From the NCBI RefSeq assembly GCF_030866785.1, contig NZ_CP133018.1, positions 2,542,001 through 2,606,000 on the forward strand: a stretch of DNA of 64,000 bases. Direction: 5' to 3'. The position numbers and the translations under genes were made by a program. Of this stretch, positions 53,396 to 62,711 are shown in pieces. Numbering within the stretch: position 1 is the stretch's first letter; each line of letters begins with the position of its first letter. The stretch comes from Agromyces protaetiae. GTDB lineage: Bacteria; Actinomycetota; Actinomycetes; Actinomycetales; Microbacteriaceae. A model generated the notes under the pieces. The model was not told the DNA's origin. It worked only from the letters and a program-made list of their open reading frames with translations, and did not search any database.

Positions 53396-54469
53396 TCAGT
53401 CGTGCGGCGGCAGCTCGCCCGTGGTGAGGGCCGTCATGCGGCTCATCGCTCGGAGGTACTTCTTGCGGTACCCGCCCGCCATCATGTCGTCGTCGAAGAC
53501 ACGGTCGAGCGGCACGCCACTCGACACGATCGGCACCTCGGCGTCGTACACCCGGTCGATGAACGCGACGAGCCGCAGCGCGGCGCTCTGGTCGTGCAAC
53601 TCGTGCACGCCGCGCAGGCCGATGATCTCGACGCCGTCGATGAGCTTGATGTACTTCGACGGGTGCACGGTCGCGAGATGGGCCATGAGGGCGTCGAAGT
53701 CGTCGACCGAGACCCGGTGTCCGCGTTCGGCGAGCGCGCCCGCGGTGCGGTCGACCTGCGCGTCGTCGCTGAGCGTCTCGGCGCCGCCGCTGACGTCGCG
53801 CCGACGGAAGTCGAGCCCGTCGATGCGCAGCGTCTCGAAGTTCGAGGCGAGGCCCTGGATCTCGCGGAGGAAGTCGGCGGCCGCGAAGCGGCCCTCGCCG
53901 AGCGCGTTCGGCGGCGTGTTGCTCGTGGCGGCGACCCGGGTGCCGGTCGCCATGAGCTCGCCGAGGAACCGCGTCATGAGCATCGTGTCGCCCGGGTCGT
54001 CGAGCTCGAACTCGTCGATGCAGATCAGCTTCGCGCCCGTGAGCAGTTTCACGGCAGGTGCGTAGCCGAGCGCGCCGACGAGCGCGGTGTACTCGATGAA
54101 CGTGCCGAAGTACTTGGGCCCGTGCGCGACGTGCCAGAGCGCGGCGAGCAGGTGCGTCTTGCCGACGCCGAACCCGCCGTCGAGGTAGACGCCCGGCAGC
54201 TCGATCCGAGCCGGTCGCTTGCGCGAGAAGAAGCCGCCCGGCCGCTGCGCCGCACGCCACGCGCCCGCGAACTCCTTGAGCCGGTCGAGTGCGGCCTGCT
54301 GCGACGGGAAGTCGGGGTCGGGCCGATACGAGTCGAAGCTCGCGTGCTCGAACTGCGGCGGCGGCACGAGATCGCTCGCGATCTCGGCACCCGAGATGAC
54401 CGGGTTGCGCTCGACGAGCCGGAGCATCTCTGACGAATGGTCGTGGCCGGAGGAGAGGTCCGAGGACAT
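53396..54469 (-). CDS. zapE: cell division protein ZapE (AFG1-like ATPase)
   Basis: 357 residues. Walker A GGFGVGKTHLLAALW near 105, Walker B LICIDEFELDDPGDT near 168, sensor ATSNTPPNALGEG near 207 and arginine-rich DFLREIQ near 225. The N-terminal PPPQFEHASFDSYRPDP is typical. ZapE binds FtsZ and alters its polymers during constriction in proteobacteria; its role in actinobacteria is inferred from homology. Divergent from the sulfurtransferase gene over 158 bases. Confidence 0.93.
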   Translation of the reverse strand: MSSDLSSGHDHSSEMLRLVERNPVISGAEIASDLVPPPQFEHASFDSYRPDPDFPSQQAALDRLKEFAGAWRAAQRPGGFFSRKRPARIELPGVYLDGGFGVGKTHLLAALWHVAHGPKYFGTFIEYTALVGALGYAPAVKLLTGAKLICIDEFELDDPGDTMLMTRFLGELMATGTRVAATSNTPPNALGEGRFAAADFLREIQGLASNFETLRIDGLDFRRRDVSGGAETLSDDAQVDRTAGALAERGHRVSVDDFDALMAHLATVHPSKYIKLIDGVEIIGLRGVHELHDQSAALRLVAFIDRVYDAEVPIVSSGVPLDRVFDDDMMAGGYRKKYLRAMSRMTALTTGELPPHD

Positions 54470-54627
54470 GTGGCGTGGCTCCCGTATTGCACCTGATGAC
54501 GGGCCCGTGACTTCGGCAGGCGGAGCCGCGTAGATTCGAGGGTGGACAGCTCAACAGCCTAGTCCGCGCCCACCGCTCCCCCGTCCGCACTGCGCCGCAG
54601 TCCGCACGGGGACATCCTGGAGGTCTC

Positions 54628-55527
54628 ATGTCCGTCGAGTTCGACTCCGCCGAGAAGTTCGCGTCGTACGCGCACCCCGAGCGTCTGGTGAGCACCGAGT
54701 GGCTCGCCGAACGGCTGGGCCGCCCCGGGCTCGTGGTCGTCGAGTCCGACGAGGACGTGCTGCTCTACGAGACGGGCCACATCCCCGGTGCGGTGAAGAT
54801 CGACTGGCACCTCGACCTCAACGACCCCGTCGTGCGCGACTACGTCGACCCGGAACAGTTCGCGGCGCTCCTGGGCTCGAAGGGCATCGCCCGCGACACC
54901 ACCGTCGTGATCTACGGCGACAAGAACAACTGGTGGGCCGCCTACGCACTGTGGGTGTTCACGCTGTTCGGGCACGAGGATGTGCGTCTGCTCGACGGCG
55001 GCCGCGACCTCTGGATCGCCGAGGGCCGTCCGATCACGACCGAGCCGGCCGAGGTGACGCCGGTCGAGTACCCGGTCGTCGAGCGCGACGACGCGACCAT
55101 CCGAGCCTTCAAGGAGGACGTGCTCGCGCATCTCGGAAATCCCCTGATCGACGTGCGCTCGCCCGAGGAGTACTCCGGCGAGCGCACGACCGCGCCCGCG
55201 TATCCCGAGGAGGGCGCGCTTCGCGCGGGTCACATTCCGACCGCGGCATCCGTGCCCTGGGGCCGCGCCGCGGCCGCCGACGGCACCTTCAAGACGCGCG
55301 AGGAGCTGGACGCGATCTACCGCGGTGAAGCCGGCCTCGCCGACGGCGACGACATCATCGCGTACTGCCGCATCGGCGAACGCTCGAGCCACACCTGGTT
55401 CGTGCTCACCCATCTGCTCGGGTTCGACGGCGTCCGCAACTACGACGGCTCCTGGACCGAGTGGGGCAGCGCGGTGCGCGTGCCGATCACCACCGGGCCC
55501 GAGCGCGGCGAGCTTCCCGCGCGCTGA
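54628..55527 (+). CDS. sseA: thiosulfate/3-mercaptopyruvate sulfurtransferase (two-domain rhodanese)
   Basis: 299 residues. Inactive N-terminal rhodanese domain ([26 protein letters not shown]) and catalytic C-terminal domain with the persulfide Cys in [15 protein letters not shown] near 250. The CRIGERS loop is of the actinobacterial thiosulfate sulfurtransferase type. A downstream SufE gene suggests sulfur transfer for Fe–S or thiol metabolism. The ATG at 54628 follows GGAGGTCTC. Confidence 0.93.
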   Translation: MSVEFDSAEKFASYAHPERLVSTEWLAERLGRPGLVVVESDEDVLLYETGHIPGAVKIDWHLDLNDPVVRDYVDPEQFAALLGSKGIARDTTVVIYGDKNNWWAAYALWVFTLFGHEDVRLLDGGRDLWIAEGRPITTEPAEVTPVEYPVVERDDATIRAFKEDVLAHLGNPLIDVRSPEEYSGERTTAPAYPEEGALRAGHIPTAASVPWGRAAAADGTFKTREELDAIYRGEAGLADGDDIIAYCRIGERSSHTWFVLTHLLGFDGVRNYDGSWTEWGSAVRVPITTGPERGELPAR

Positions 55528-55604
55528 GCCGGCGCCGGCGTACAGCGCGGCGCGGCGCGGGCGCGCAGGCCGGCTCGTCCGGCCCGCTCCCAGAGGCACG
55601 TGCG

Positions 55605-56051
55605 ATGATCGAGACGATGGATGCCACGCTGCCCGCCCGTCTCGCCGAGACCCGTGACGACTTCCTCGCCCTCGGTGTGCGCGACCGCCTGCAACTCCTG
55701 CTCGACTTCGCGAACGAGCTGCCCGAGCTGCCCGAGCACCTCCGCGACCACCCCGATCTGCTCGAACGGGTCGAGGAGTGCCAGTCGCCGGTGTACATCT
55801 TCGTCGAGGTCGACGGCGGCGTGGTGCACCTGCACGCGACGGCGCCGGCCGAGTCGCCGACGACCCGCGGGTTCGCGTCGATCCTCGTGCAGGGCCTCGA
55901 CGGGCTGACCGTCGACGAGGTGCTCGCACTTCCCGCCGACTATCCGCAGTCGCTCGGGCTCGGCGAGGCGGTCTCGCCGCTGCGTGTCCGCGGAATGACC
56001 GGGATGCTCGCGCGCATCACGCGTCAGGTCCGCGACCGGCAGGCCGTCTGA
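55605..56051 (+). CDS. sufE: SufE family sulfur-acceptor protein
   Basis: 148 residues from ATG 55605 with AGAGG upstream; ATG 55617 is an alternative. Conserved Cys in RVEECQSPVYIFVEV near 58 accepts sulfane sulfur from a SufS-type desulfurase. C-terminal SPLRVRGMTGMLARITRQVRD near 125 is typical of the family. Located 77 bases after a rhodanese; a desulfurase is not in the window. Confidence 0.92.
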   Translation: MIETMDATLPARLAETRDDFLALGVRDRLQLLLDFANELPELPEHLRDHPDLLERVEECQSPVYIFVEVDGGVVHLHATAPAESPTTRGFASILVQGLDGLTVDEVLALPADYPQSLGLGEAVSPLRVRGMTGMLARITRQVRDRQAV

Positions 56052-56079
56052 GGCATCCGCTGCCCGGGCGCTGCGAGCG

Positions 56080-57300
56080 TCAGCCCGCGATCTGGTCCTC
56101 GTCGTGGTCGATCGCGCCGTCGACCGCGCGACGGGCGAGCCATCCCTCGATGAGACGCGTCCACCGCTCCGGGTCGTGATTCCACAGCTTCACGTGGCGT
56201 GCACCCGTGAAGACCTCGAACTGGACCAGATCGGGGCGCGCCGCGGCGAACCGGCGGGCGCCCTCGATCGGCACGAAGCCGTCGTCCTCGCTCGCCAGCA
56301 GCAGGATCGGCACGTCGAACTCCTCGGCGCGCGCGACCGCGTCGAGGCTGTGCAGGTCGATGGGCGCGGCGATGCCGGTCACGGTCACCGCGAGCGGCGC
56401 GCTCAGCAGCCGTGTGACCATCGAGCTCACCTCAGCCGGCAGGCCGTAGAGCGTGCCCTGGAAGTGCAGGATGTCGACCCAGTCGATCGCGGGCGACTCG
56501 AGGATGAGCCCGACCAGGTTCTCCCGGACCGCCGCCGACCGCAGCACCGCCTGCAACGTGATCGCGCCGCCCATCGACCAGCCCATGATCACGATCTCCT
56601 CGGCGCCGCGCTCGCGCGCGAAGCGCACCGCCGCCTCGACGTCCTCCCACTCGGTGCCGCCGAGGCCGTACCGCCGGTCCACGCTCGCGGGAGCCTCCCC
56701 GTCGTTCCGGTAGGAGATGACGAGCGAGTCCCACCCGCGGTCGTACGCCGCAGGCAACGCCCGCAGGGTCTCGCCGCGCTTCGCGCCGCGTCCGTGCACC
56801 TGGATCACCCAGCGCGAGGTCGGTGTCTCGCTCGGCACATACCAGGCCGGGGCGGGGCCGAGCGGCGTCGTGACCACGACGTTCTCGTAGCTGCGTCCGA
56901 ACTCCCACGGGCCGAGGTAGAACCACCCGTCGAGGCGACCACGACGCGCCCGGTCGAGCCGGCCGAAGTCCACGCCCTCGATGCGACGCCTGGCCGAACG
57001 CGATCCGACCGCGACCACCTCCCCGATGCGCGCGTGGCCCGAATCGCGCTCGAACCACAGCCCGTACCTGCCCGCGAGGTCGACCTCGTCGCCGTACAGC
57101 TCGACCTCGCCGCCCGCCAGGTCGACGCGTCCGATGCCGAGGTCCTCCTCGCGCCGGCCGACCGGCGTGACGACCTTGCGCGCGAAGAACACGGCGATCG
57201 CGGCCACCACGCTCGCCGCGATCCCGCCAAGGAGGACGATCGACCCGAGCAGGATCGCGGCGGTCGACCGCGTCGTGCGCCCTCGCCGAACCATCAGCAC
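56080..57300 (-). CDS. membrane-anchored alpha/beta hydrolase
   Basis: 406 residues. N-terminal hydrophobic helix (AAILLGSIVLLGGIAASVVAAIAVFF) after an Arg-rich start, so the bulk is probably extracytoplasmic. A beta-rich stretch of about 110 residues precedes an alpha/beta-hydrolase domain: VIQVHGRGAKRGETL near 168, nucleophile elbow IMGWSMGGAITL near 240, Asp in ILLLASEDDGFVP near 340 and His in GARHVKLWNHDP near 375. The catalytic triad is therefore complete. Substrate unknown; it resembles peptidase-S9-like or lipase-like exported hydrolases. Confidence 0.85.
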   Translation of the reverse strand: MLMVRRGRTTRSTAAILLGSIVLLGGIAASVVAAIAVFFARKVVTPVGRREEDLGIGRVDLAGGEVELYGDEVDLAGRYGLWFERDSGHARIGEVVAVGSRSARRRIEGVDFGRLDRARRGRLDGWFYLGPWEFGRSYENVVVTTPLGPAPAWYVPSETPTSRWVIQVHGRGAKRGETLRALPAAYDRGWDSLVISYRNDGEAPASVDRRYGLGGTEWEDVEAAVRFARERGAEEIVIMGWSMGGAITLQAVLRSAAVRENLVGLILESPAIDWVDILHFQGTLYGLPAEVSSMVTRLLSAPLAVTVTGIAAPIDLHSLDAVARAEEFDVPILLLASEDDGFVPIEGARRFAAARPDLVQFEVFTGARHVKLWNHDPERWTRLIEGWLARRAVDGAIDHDEDQIAG

Positions 57301-57385
57301 CCCTTCACCCCGCCGAACGCATCGGCTCGATCACGTCGCGGCGTGCCGTCGACGCCCGCTCAGATGCAGACTCTAGTCTGCGAAC

Positions 57386-57973
57386 GTGTCCGACCCAGAG
57401 CCTCCTGCACCGCCCGAGTTCGAAGCCGCGCTGGCGTCGATGCGAGCCGCGGTGCACCGCGACGAGCTCCGGGTCACCGAGATCCCGGCGCCCGGATCCC
57501 TCGCGCCGTACGCCGCCGCGCTCGCGGCGGACGTCGAGCCGAGCCGGCACGCGGCCGACTCGGACCTCGGCACCGGCCGGTTCGTGCTGCTCTACGACCC
57601 CGAGGAGCCCGAAGCCTGGGGCGGGCGATTCCGGGTCGTGTGCTTCGCGCAGGCGCCGCTGGAGACGGACATCGGCCTCGACCCGTTCGTCGCCGACGTC
57701 GCCTGGTCATGGCTCGTCGACGCCCTCGACGGGCTCGGCGCCGCCTACGTGTCGGCGAGCGGCACGGCGACGAAGGTGCTCTCGACCGGGTACGGCGAAC
57801 TCGCTCACCGCGGCGACGGCGCGCAGCTCGAGCTGCGCGCGTCGTGGACCCCGCTCGACGCCCGCATCACGCCGCATGTGGAAGGCTGGGGCGAGCTGTT
57901 GTGCATGCTGGCCGGGCTCCCTCCCCGTTCGGAAGGGGTGGCGACCCTGCCCCGTCGGAGGAACCGTGACTGA
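57386..57973 (+). CDS. DUF3000 domain-containing protein
   Basis: 195 residues from the GTG at 57386. The acidic N-terminus PEPPAPPEFEAALASMR is followed by LAPYAAALAADV near 35 and FVLLYDPEEPEAWGGRFRVVCFAQAPLE near 72, the DUF3000 core found almost only in Actinobacteria. It overlaps the RNase D-like gene by 8 bases, a neighbour relation that is conserved in this phylum. Function unknown. Confidence 0.93.
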   Translation: MSDPEPPAPPEFEAALASMRAAVHRDELRVTEIPAPGSLAPYAAALAADVEPSRHAADSDLGTGRFVLLYDPEEPEAWGGRFRVVCFAQAPLETDIGLDPFVADVAWSWLVDALDGLGAAYVSASGTATKVLSTGYGELAHRGDGAQLELRASWTPLDARITPHVEGWGELLCMLAGLPPRSEGVATLPRRRNRD

Positions 57974-59162
57974 TTTCCGGGTGATCGAGACGCCCGAGGC
58001 GTACGAGGACGCCGTCTCCCAGCTCGCCGCAGGCGACGGCCCGATCGCGGTCGACGCCGAGCGTGCGAGCGGGTTCCGGTACTCCCAGCGCGCGTACCTG
58101 ATCCAGATGTACCGTCGCGGCGCCGGCACGTTCCTCTTCGACCCCACGACGGTCCCCGAGTTCTCACGGCTCGAATCCGAGATCCGGGACGTCGAGTGGG
58201 TGCTGCACGCCGCCAGTCAAGACCTGGCGTGCCTGCGCGAGGTCGGCCTCGACCCGGCCCGCATCTTCGACACCGAGCTCGCGGCACGGCTCCTCGGCAT
58301 GCCCAGGGTCGGACTCGCCTCGGTCGTCGAGGAACTGCTGGGCGTCAAGCTCGCGAAGGAGCACTCCGCGGCCGACTGGTCGACGCGCCCGCTGCCCGAC
58401 TCGTGGCTCACGTACGCCGCCCTCGATGTGGAGCTCCTCGTCGATGTGCGCGATGCGCTCACCGACCGACTCGCGGAGGCCGGCAAGCAGGCACTCGCCG
58501 CCGAGGAGTTCGAGGCCGTGCGCACGAAGGAGGCGAAGCCGCCGGCCGCCGAGCCGTGGCGTCGGCTCTCCGGCATCCACGCGATCCGGCACGGCAGGAA
58601 CCTCGCCGTCGCGCGCTCGCTCTGGCACACCCGCGACGCCCGCGCGTCGGAGCTCGACGTCGCGCCCGGCCGGCTGGTGCCCGACGCCTCCCTCGTCGCC
58701 GCCGCCCGGATCCTGCCGCGCACCAAACGTGCGCTCGCCGAGCTCAAGGAGTTCACGGGGCGCGCAAGCCGATCCGAGCTCGACCGCTGGTGGGCGGCGA
58801 TCGAAGCCGGGCTCGCCGACACCGAGCTGCCCGCGGTCCGCGTGCCGAGCGACGCTCCCCCGCCCCCGCGTGCGTGGGCGGCCAGGCACCCCGACGCCGA
58901 CGCCCGGCTCCGACTGGCGAAGGCGGCCGTCACGGAGGTCGCCGAAACCCTGCAGATGCCGACGGAGAACCTGCTGACACCGGATCACCTGCGCCGCGTC
59001 GCCTGGCAGCCACCGGCGGATGCCTCGGCCCACGGCATCGGCGAGGCACTCCAGGCGCTCGGCGCACGTGCGTGGCAGATTGACGCGACCGCACAGAGAA
59101 TCGCCGACGCGTTTGTAGAAGCGGCACAGTCGCTCGAAGACGCCTCCGCATCCAATTCGTAG
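57966..59162 (+). CDS. rnd: HRDC domain-containing ribonuclease D-like exonuclease
   Basis: 398 residues from GTG 57966. DEDD exonuclease domain: IAVDAERASGFRYSQRAYLIQM near 28 (Asp-x-Glu motif), VLHAASQDLACLREVGL near 80 and YAALDVELLVDV near 150. An HRDC domain follows near 205–290 (LSGIHAIRHGRNLAVARSLWHTRDARA). RNase D trims 3' ends of tRNAs and other structured RNAs. Translationally linked to the DUF3000 gene. Confidence 0.92.
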   Translation: MTDFRVIETPEAYEDAVSQLAAGDGPIAVDAERASGFRYSQRAYLIQMYRRGAGTFLFDPTTVPEFSRLESEIRDVEWVLHAASQDLACLREVGLDPARIFDTELAARLLGMPRVGLASVVEELLGVKLAKEHSAADWSTRPLPDSWLTYAALDVELLVDVRDALTDRLAEAGKQALAAEEFEAVRTKEAKPPAAEPWRRLSGIHAIRHGRNLAVARSLWHTRDARASELDVAPGRLVPDASLVAAARILPRTKRALAELKEFTGRASRSELDRWWAAIEAGLADTELPAVRVPSDAPPPPRAWAARHPDADARLRLAKAAVTEVAETLQMPTENLLTPDHLRRVAWQPPADASAHGIGEALQALGARAWQIDATAQRIADAFVEAAQSLEDASASNS

Positions 59163-59238
59163 GAACCGTCAAGCGATTCCCCGGCGCTCAGCGGCATTCA
59201 TAGGATCGAATCAATCCTGATCGAAACGGAGCTGCAGC

Positions 59239-60444
59239 GTGGCTGAACGAACTGACGTCGTGTTCGTCGACGGGGTACGCACCCCGTTCGGCCGAGCCGG
59301 CGAAAAGGGCATGTACTGGAACACCCGGGCCGACGACCTCGCGGTGAAGACCATCGCAGGGCTCCTCGAACGCAACCCCAACCTCCCCGGAGCGCGCGTC
59401 GACGACGTCGCGATCGCGGCGACCACCCAGACGGGTGACCAGGGCCTGACCCTCGGCCGGACCGCGGCCATCCTGGCTGGACTGCCGACGAGCGTGCCGG
59501 GCTTCGCGATCGACCGCATGTGCGCGGGCGCGATGACCGCCGTCACCACGACGGGTTCGGGCATCGGCTTCGGCCAGTACGACGTCGTCATCGCAGGCGG
59601 CGTCGAGCACATGGGCCGCCACCCCATGGGGGGCGACTCCGATCCGAACCCCCGCTTCCTCACGGAGAAGCTCGTCGCCGGCGACGCGCTCAACATGGGC
59701 AGCACGGCCGAGCGGCTGCACGACCGGTTCCCCGGCCTCACCAAGGAGCGCAGCGACCGGTTCGGCATGCGCAGCCAGCACAAGGTGCAGGCCGCGTACG
59801 ACGCCGGGCAGCTGCAGCCCGACCTCGTGCCCGTCGCGATCCGTACCGACGCCGGCTGGGGGCTCGCGACCGAGGACGAGGGGCGCCGGCCCGAGACCTC
59901 GATGGAGGGCCTCGCCAACCTGCGCACGCCGTTCCGCCCGCACGGGCGGGTCACGGCCGGCAACTCGTCGCCGCTCACCGACGGCGCCACCGCGGCCATC
60001 CTCGCCAGTTCGGACGCCGTGAAGGAGCTCGGCCTCACGACGAAGATGCGCATGGTGAGCTTCGGGTTCGCCGGCGTGCAGCCCGAGGTCATGGGCATCG
60101 GCCCCATCCCCTCGACCGAGAAGGCCTTGAAGCGGGCCGGCCTGAAGATCGACGACATCGGACTCTTCGAGCTCAACGAGGCGTTCGCGGTCCAGGTGCT
60201 GAGCTTCCTCGACCACTTCGGCATCGACGATGAAGACCCGCGCGTGAACCAGTGGGGCGGCGCGATCGCCATCGGGCACCCGCTCGCCGCCTCCGGCGTG
60301 CGGCTCATGACGCAGCTCGCGCGGCAGTTCGAGCAGCACCCCGAGGTGCGCTACGGCCTGACCGCCATGTGCGTCGGCCTGGGCCAGGGCGGCAGCGTCA
60401 TCTGGGAGAACCCGCACCACAAGCGCTACGGAAAGGGCCGTTGA
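59239..60444 (+). CDS. fadA: acetyl-CoA C-acyltransferase (thiolase)
   Basis: 401 residues from a GTG (ACGGAG upstream). Nucleophile Cys in IDRMCAGAMTAV near 95, FELNEAFAVQ near 315, active-site His in AIAIGHPLAASGVR near 345 and second Cys in AMCVGLGQGGSVIWE near 380. Performs the last thiolytic step of fatty acid beta-oxidation. The leader has GATCGAA direct repeats at 59204 and 59219 and an AGGAT–N7–ATCCT repeat. Followed 5 bases later by the multifunctional protein gene. Confidence 0.95.
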   Translation: MAERTDVVFVDGVRTPFGRAGEKGMYWNTRADDLAVKTIAGLLERNPNLPGARVDDVAIAATTQTGDQGLTLGRTAAILAGLPTSVPGFAIDRMCAGAMTAVTTTGSGIGFGQYDVVIAGGVEHMGRHPMGGDSDPNPRFLTEKLVAGDALNMGSTAERLHDRFPGLTKERSDRFGMRSQHKVQAAYDAGQLQPDLVPVAIRTDAGWGLATEDEGRRPETSMEGLANLRTPFRPHGRVTAGNSSPLTDGATAAILASSDAVKELGLTTKMRMVSFGFAGVQPEVMGIGPIPSTEKALKRAGLKIDDIGLFELNEAFAVQVLSFLDHFGIDDEDPRVNQWGGAIAIGHPLAASGVRLMTQLARQFEQHPEVRYGLTAMCVGLGQGGSVIWENPHHKRYGKGR

Positions 60445-60449
60445 GCGAC

Positions 60450-62594
60450 ATGACCGACTACTCGAAGATCGACTTCTCCGAGCTGACGGCCGCATTCCAG
60501 GACGACGAGGTGGTGACGCACTCGTATGTGCGAGACATCCGCCTGCCCTCTGGGAACGTGCTGGCCCTCATCACGCTCGACAACGGGCGCGACCACACGC
60601 GACCGTCGACCCTGGGTCCGGTGACGATGCTCGAGCTCGGCGAGCGGCTCGACGAGCTTGCGACGCGGGCGTCCGCCGGCGAGATCGACGCCGTCGCCAT
60701 CACGGGCAAGCCGTACTTCCTCGCCGCCGGCGCCGACCTGTCGAAGGTCGGTGAGCTGACGAGCCGTGAGATCGCGCTCAAGATGGGCCAGCTCGGCCAC
60801 TACGTCTACGGCAAGCTCGGCGAGCTGGGCGTGCCCTCGTTCTGTTTCGTCAACGGACTCGCACTCGGCGGCGGCACCGAGATCGCGCTGAACTGCGACT
60901 ACCGCACCGTCGACGCCTCGGCGCCCGCCATCGCACTGCCCGAGGTCTTCCTCGGCCTCGTCCCGGGCTGGGGCGGCGCCTACCTGCTGCCGAACCTGAT
61001 CGGCATCGAGAACGCGCTGCGCGTGATCATCGAGAACCCGCTGAAGAACAACCGCATGCTCAAGGCGAAGGACGCCTACGAGCTCGGCATGGCCGACGCG
61101 ATGTTCCCGACGGTGAACTTCCTCGAGGACTCGCTCACGTGGGCCGACGGCGTGCTCACCGGCTCGGTCGCCGTGAAGCGGCCGAACGCCCCGGGCAAGC
61201 TCGAGAAGCTCGCCAAGTGGGATGTGGCGATCAGCATCGCGCGGAAGAGCCTCGAGGGGAAGATCGGCACGGTCGCGAAGGCGCCCTATCGGGCGCTCGA
61301 CCTGCTGAAGGCCGCCAAGAGCGGCACCAAGGCCGAGGCGTTCGAGCGCGAGGACGAGGTCCTCGCCGACCTCATCTCGGGTGACCAGTTCCACGCCTCG
61401 ATCTACGCCTTCAACCTCGTGCAGAAGCGCGCGAAGAAGCCGGCCGGCGCGCCCGACAAGGAGCTCGCCCGCAAGGTGACGAAGGTCGGCATCATCGGTG
61501 CAGGCCTCATGGCCAGCCAGTTCGCGCTCCTATTCGTGCGCCGCCTGCAGGTGCCCGTCGTGATCACCGACCTCGACCAGGCCCGCGTCGACAAGGGCCT
61601 CGCGTACATCCGCGACGAGATCGGCACGCTCGAGCAGAAGGGCCGCATCGACGGCGACGAGGCGAACCGGCTGCGTGCGCTCGTCTCCGGCACGACCGAC
61701 AAGGCCGACTTCGCCGACTGCGATTGGGTGATCGAGGCGGTGTTCGAGGACCTCGCGGTCAAACAGCAGGTGTTCGCCGAGGTCGAGCCGCACCTCGCCG
61801 AGACCGCGATCCTCGCGACGAACACCTCGTCGCTCTCGGTCGAGCAGATCGGCGCGAAGCTCGCCCACCCCGAGCGCGTCGTGGGCTTCCACTTCTTCAA
61901 CCCGGTCGCCGTCATGCCGCTGCTCGAGATCGTGAAGGCGCCCACGACGGACGACGAGACGCTCGCGACGGCGTTCGCGGTCGCGGCCAAGCTGAAGAAG
62001 AGTGCGGTGCTGACGGCGGATGCCCCGGGCTTCGTGGTGAACCGGCTGCTGGCGAAGGTCATGGGCGAGGCGGCGCGTGCGGTCGACGAAGGCACGCCCG
62101 TACCGGTCGTCGAGCAGGCGCTGGCGCCGATCGGCCTGCCGATGGGGCCCTTCGAGCTCATCGACCTCGTGGGCTGGGCGGTCGCCGCGCATGTGCAGGA
62201 CACCATGGTGCGCGAGTTCCCGGCACGGTTCTACAGCTCGGAGAACCTGCATGCGCTGGCCGGGCTCACCGGCCCCGTCGTCGAGAAGGACAAGCACGGC
62301 AAGGTGACCGAGTTCACCAAGGAGGCCAAGAAGGCCATCACGGTCGGCAGGGCACCGGTCGACCCGTCGGTGATCCTGCAGCGCGTCGAGGACGAACTCG
62401 CCCGCGAGATCAAGCTGATGCTCGACGAGGGCGTCGTCGCGGCGGCCGAGGACATCGACCTCTGCCTCATCCTCGGGGCGGGGTGGCCCTTCCAGGCGGG
62501 CGGCGCCACGCCGTACCTCGACCGGGTGGGCGCGTCTGAACGCGCCTTCGGCGACACGTTCCACCACCCGCCGATCCGCGGCGTGCAGGCGTAG
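60450..62594 (+). CDS. fadB: multifunctional beta-oxidation protein: enoyl-CoA hydratase / 3-hydroxyacyl-CoA dehydrogenase
   Basis: 714 residues. Crotonase domain (about 25–250): AITGKPYFLAAGADLSKV and the oxyanion loop GLALGGGTEIALNCDYRTV near 140, LVPGWGGAYLLPNL near 178. 3-Hydroxyacyl-CoA dehydrogenase domain from about 345: GIIGAGLMASQFALLFVRR, ATNTSSLSVEQI near 465, FHFFNPVAVMPLLEIVKAP near 488 and DAPGFVVNRLLAKVMGEAAR near 527, then the C-terminal helical domain. Forms the fadAB unit. A TTG at 60441 overlapping the thiolase stop (TTGA) is an alternative start. Confidence 0.95.
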   Translation: MTDYSKIDFSELTAAFQDDEVVTHSYVRDIRLPSGNVLALITLDNGRDHTRPSTLGPVTMLELGERLDELATRASAGEIDAVAITGKPYFLAAGADLSKVGELTSREIALKMGQLGHYVYGKLGELGVPSFCFVNGLALGGGTEIALNCDYRTVDASAPAIALPEVFLGLVPGWGGAYLLPNLIGIENALRVIIENPLKNNRMLKAKDAYELGMADAMFPTVNFLEDSLTWADGVLTGSVAVKRPNAPGKLEKLAKWDVAISIARKSLEGKIGTVAKAPYRALDLLKAAKSGTKAEAFEREDEVLADLISGDQFHASIYAFNLVQKRAKKPAGAPDKELARKVTKVGIIGAGLMASQFALLFVRRLQVPVVITDLDQARVDKGLAYIRDEIGTLEQKGRIDGDEANRLRALVSGTTDKADFADCDWVIEAVFEDLAVKQQVFAEVEPHLAETAILATNTSSLSVEQIGAKLAHPERVVGFHFFNPVAVMPLLEIVKAPTTDDETLATAFAVAAKLKKSAVLTADAPGFVVNRLLAKVMGEAARAVDEGTPVPVVEQALAPIGLPMGPFELIDLVGWAVAAHVQDTMVREFPARFYSSENLHALAGLTGPVVEKDKHGKVTEFTKEAKKAITVGRAPVDPSVILQRVEDELAREIKLMLDEGVVAAAEDIDLCLILGAGWPFQAGGATPYLDRVGASERAFGDTFHHPPIRGVQA

Positions 62595-62607
62595 CCCAAG
62601 ACCCCGG

Positions 62608-62674
62608 CTCTGCGCCACTTCGCGCAGCTCCGCGCCAGCAGGACTGGCGCTGAGCACACAGAAGTGGCGCAGAG
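62608..62674. terminator. nested inverted repeat between fadB and dxs
   Basis: Outer arms CTCTGCGCCACTTC (62608–62621) and 62661–62674 are perfect 14-base complements. Within them GCGCCAG (62632–62638) pairs with 62644–62650. It sits between the convergent stops and so could end both transcripts. The repeated GTGGCGC/ATGGCGC core continues to 62703, like a REP-type palindromic element. No U-tract. Confidence 0.55.
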
Positions 62675-62711
62675 GCGGGGAACGCTCGCGGAAATGGCGC
62701 GGAACGGGACC

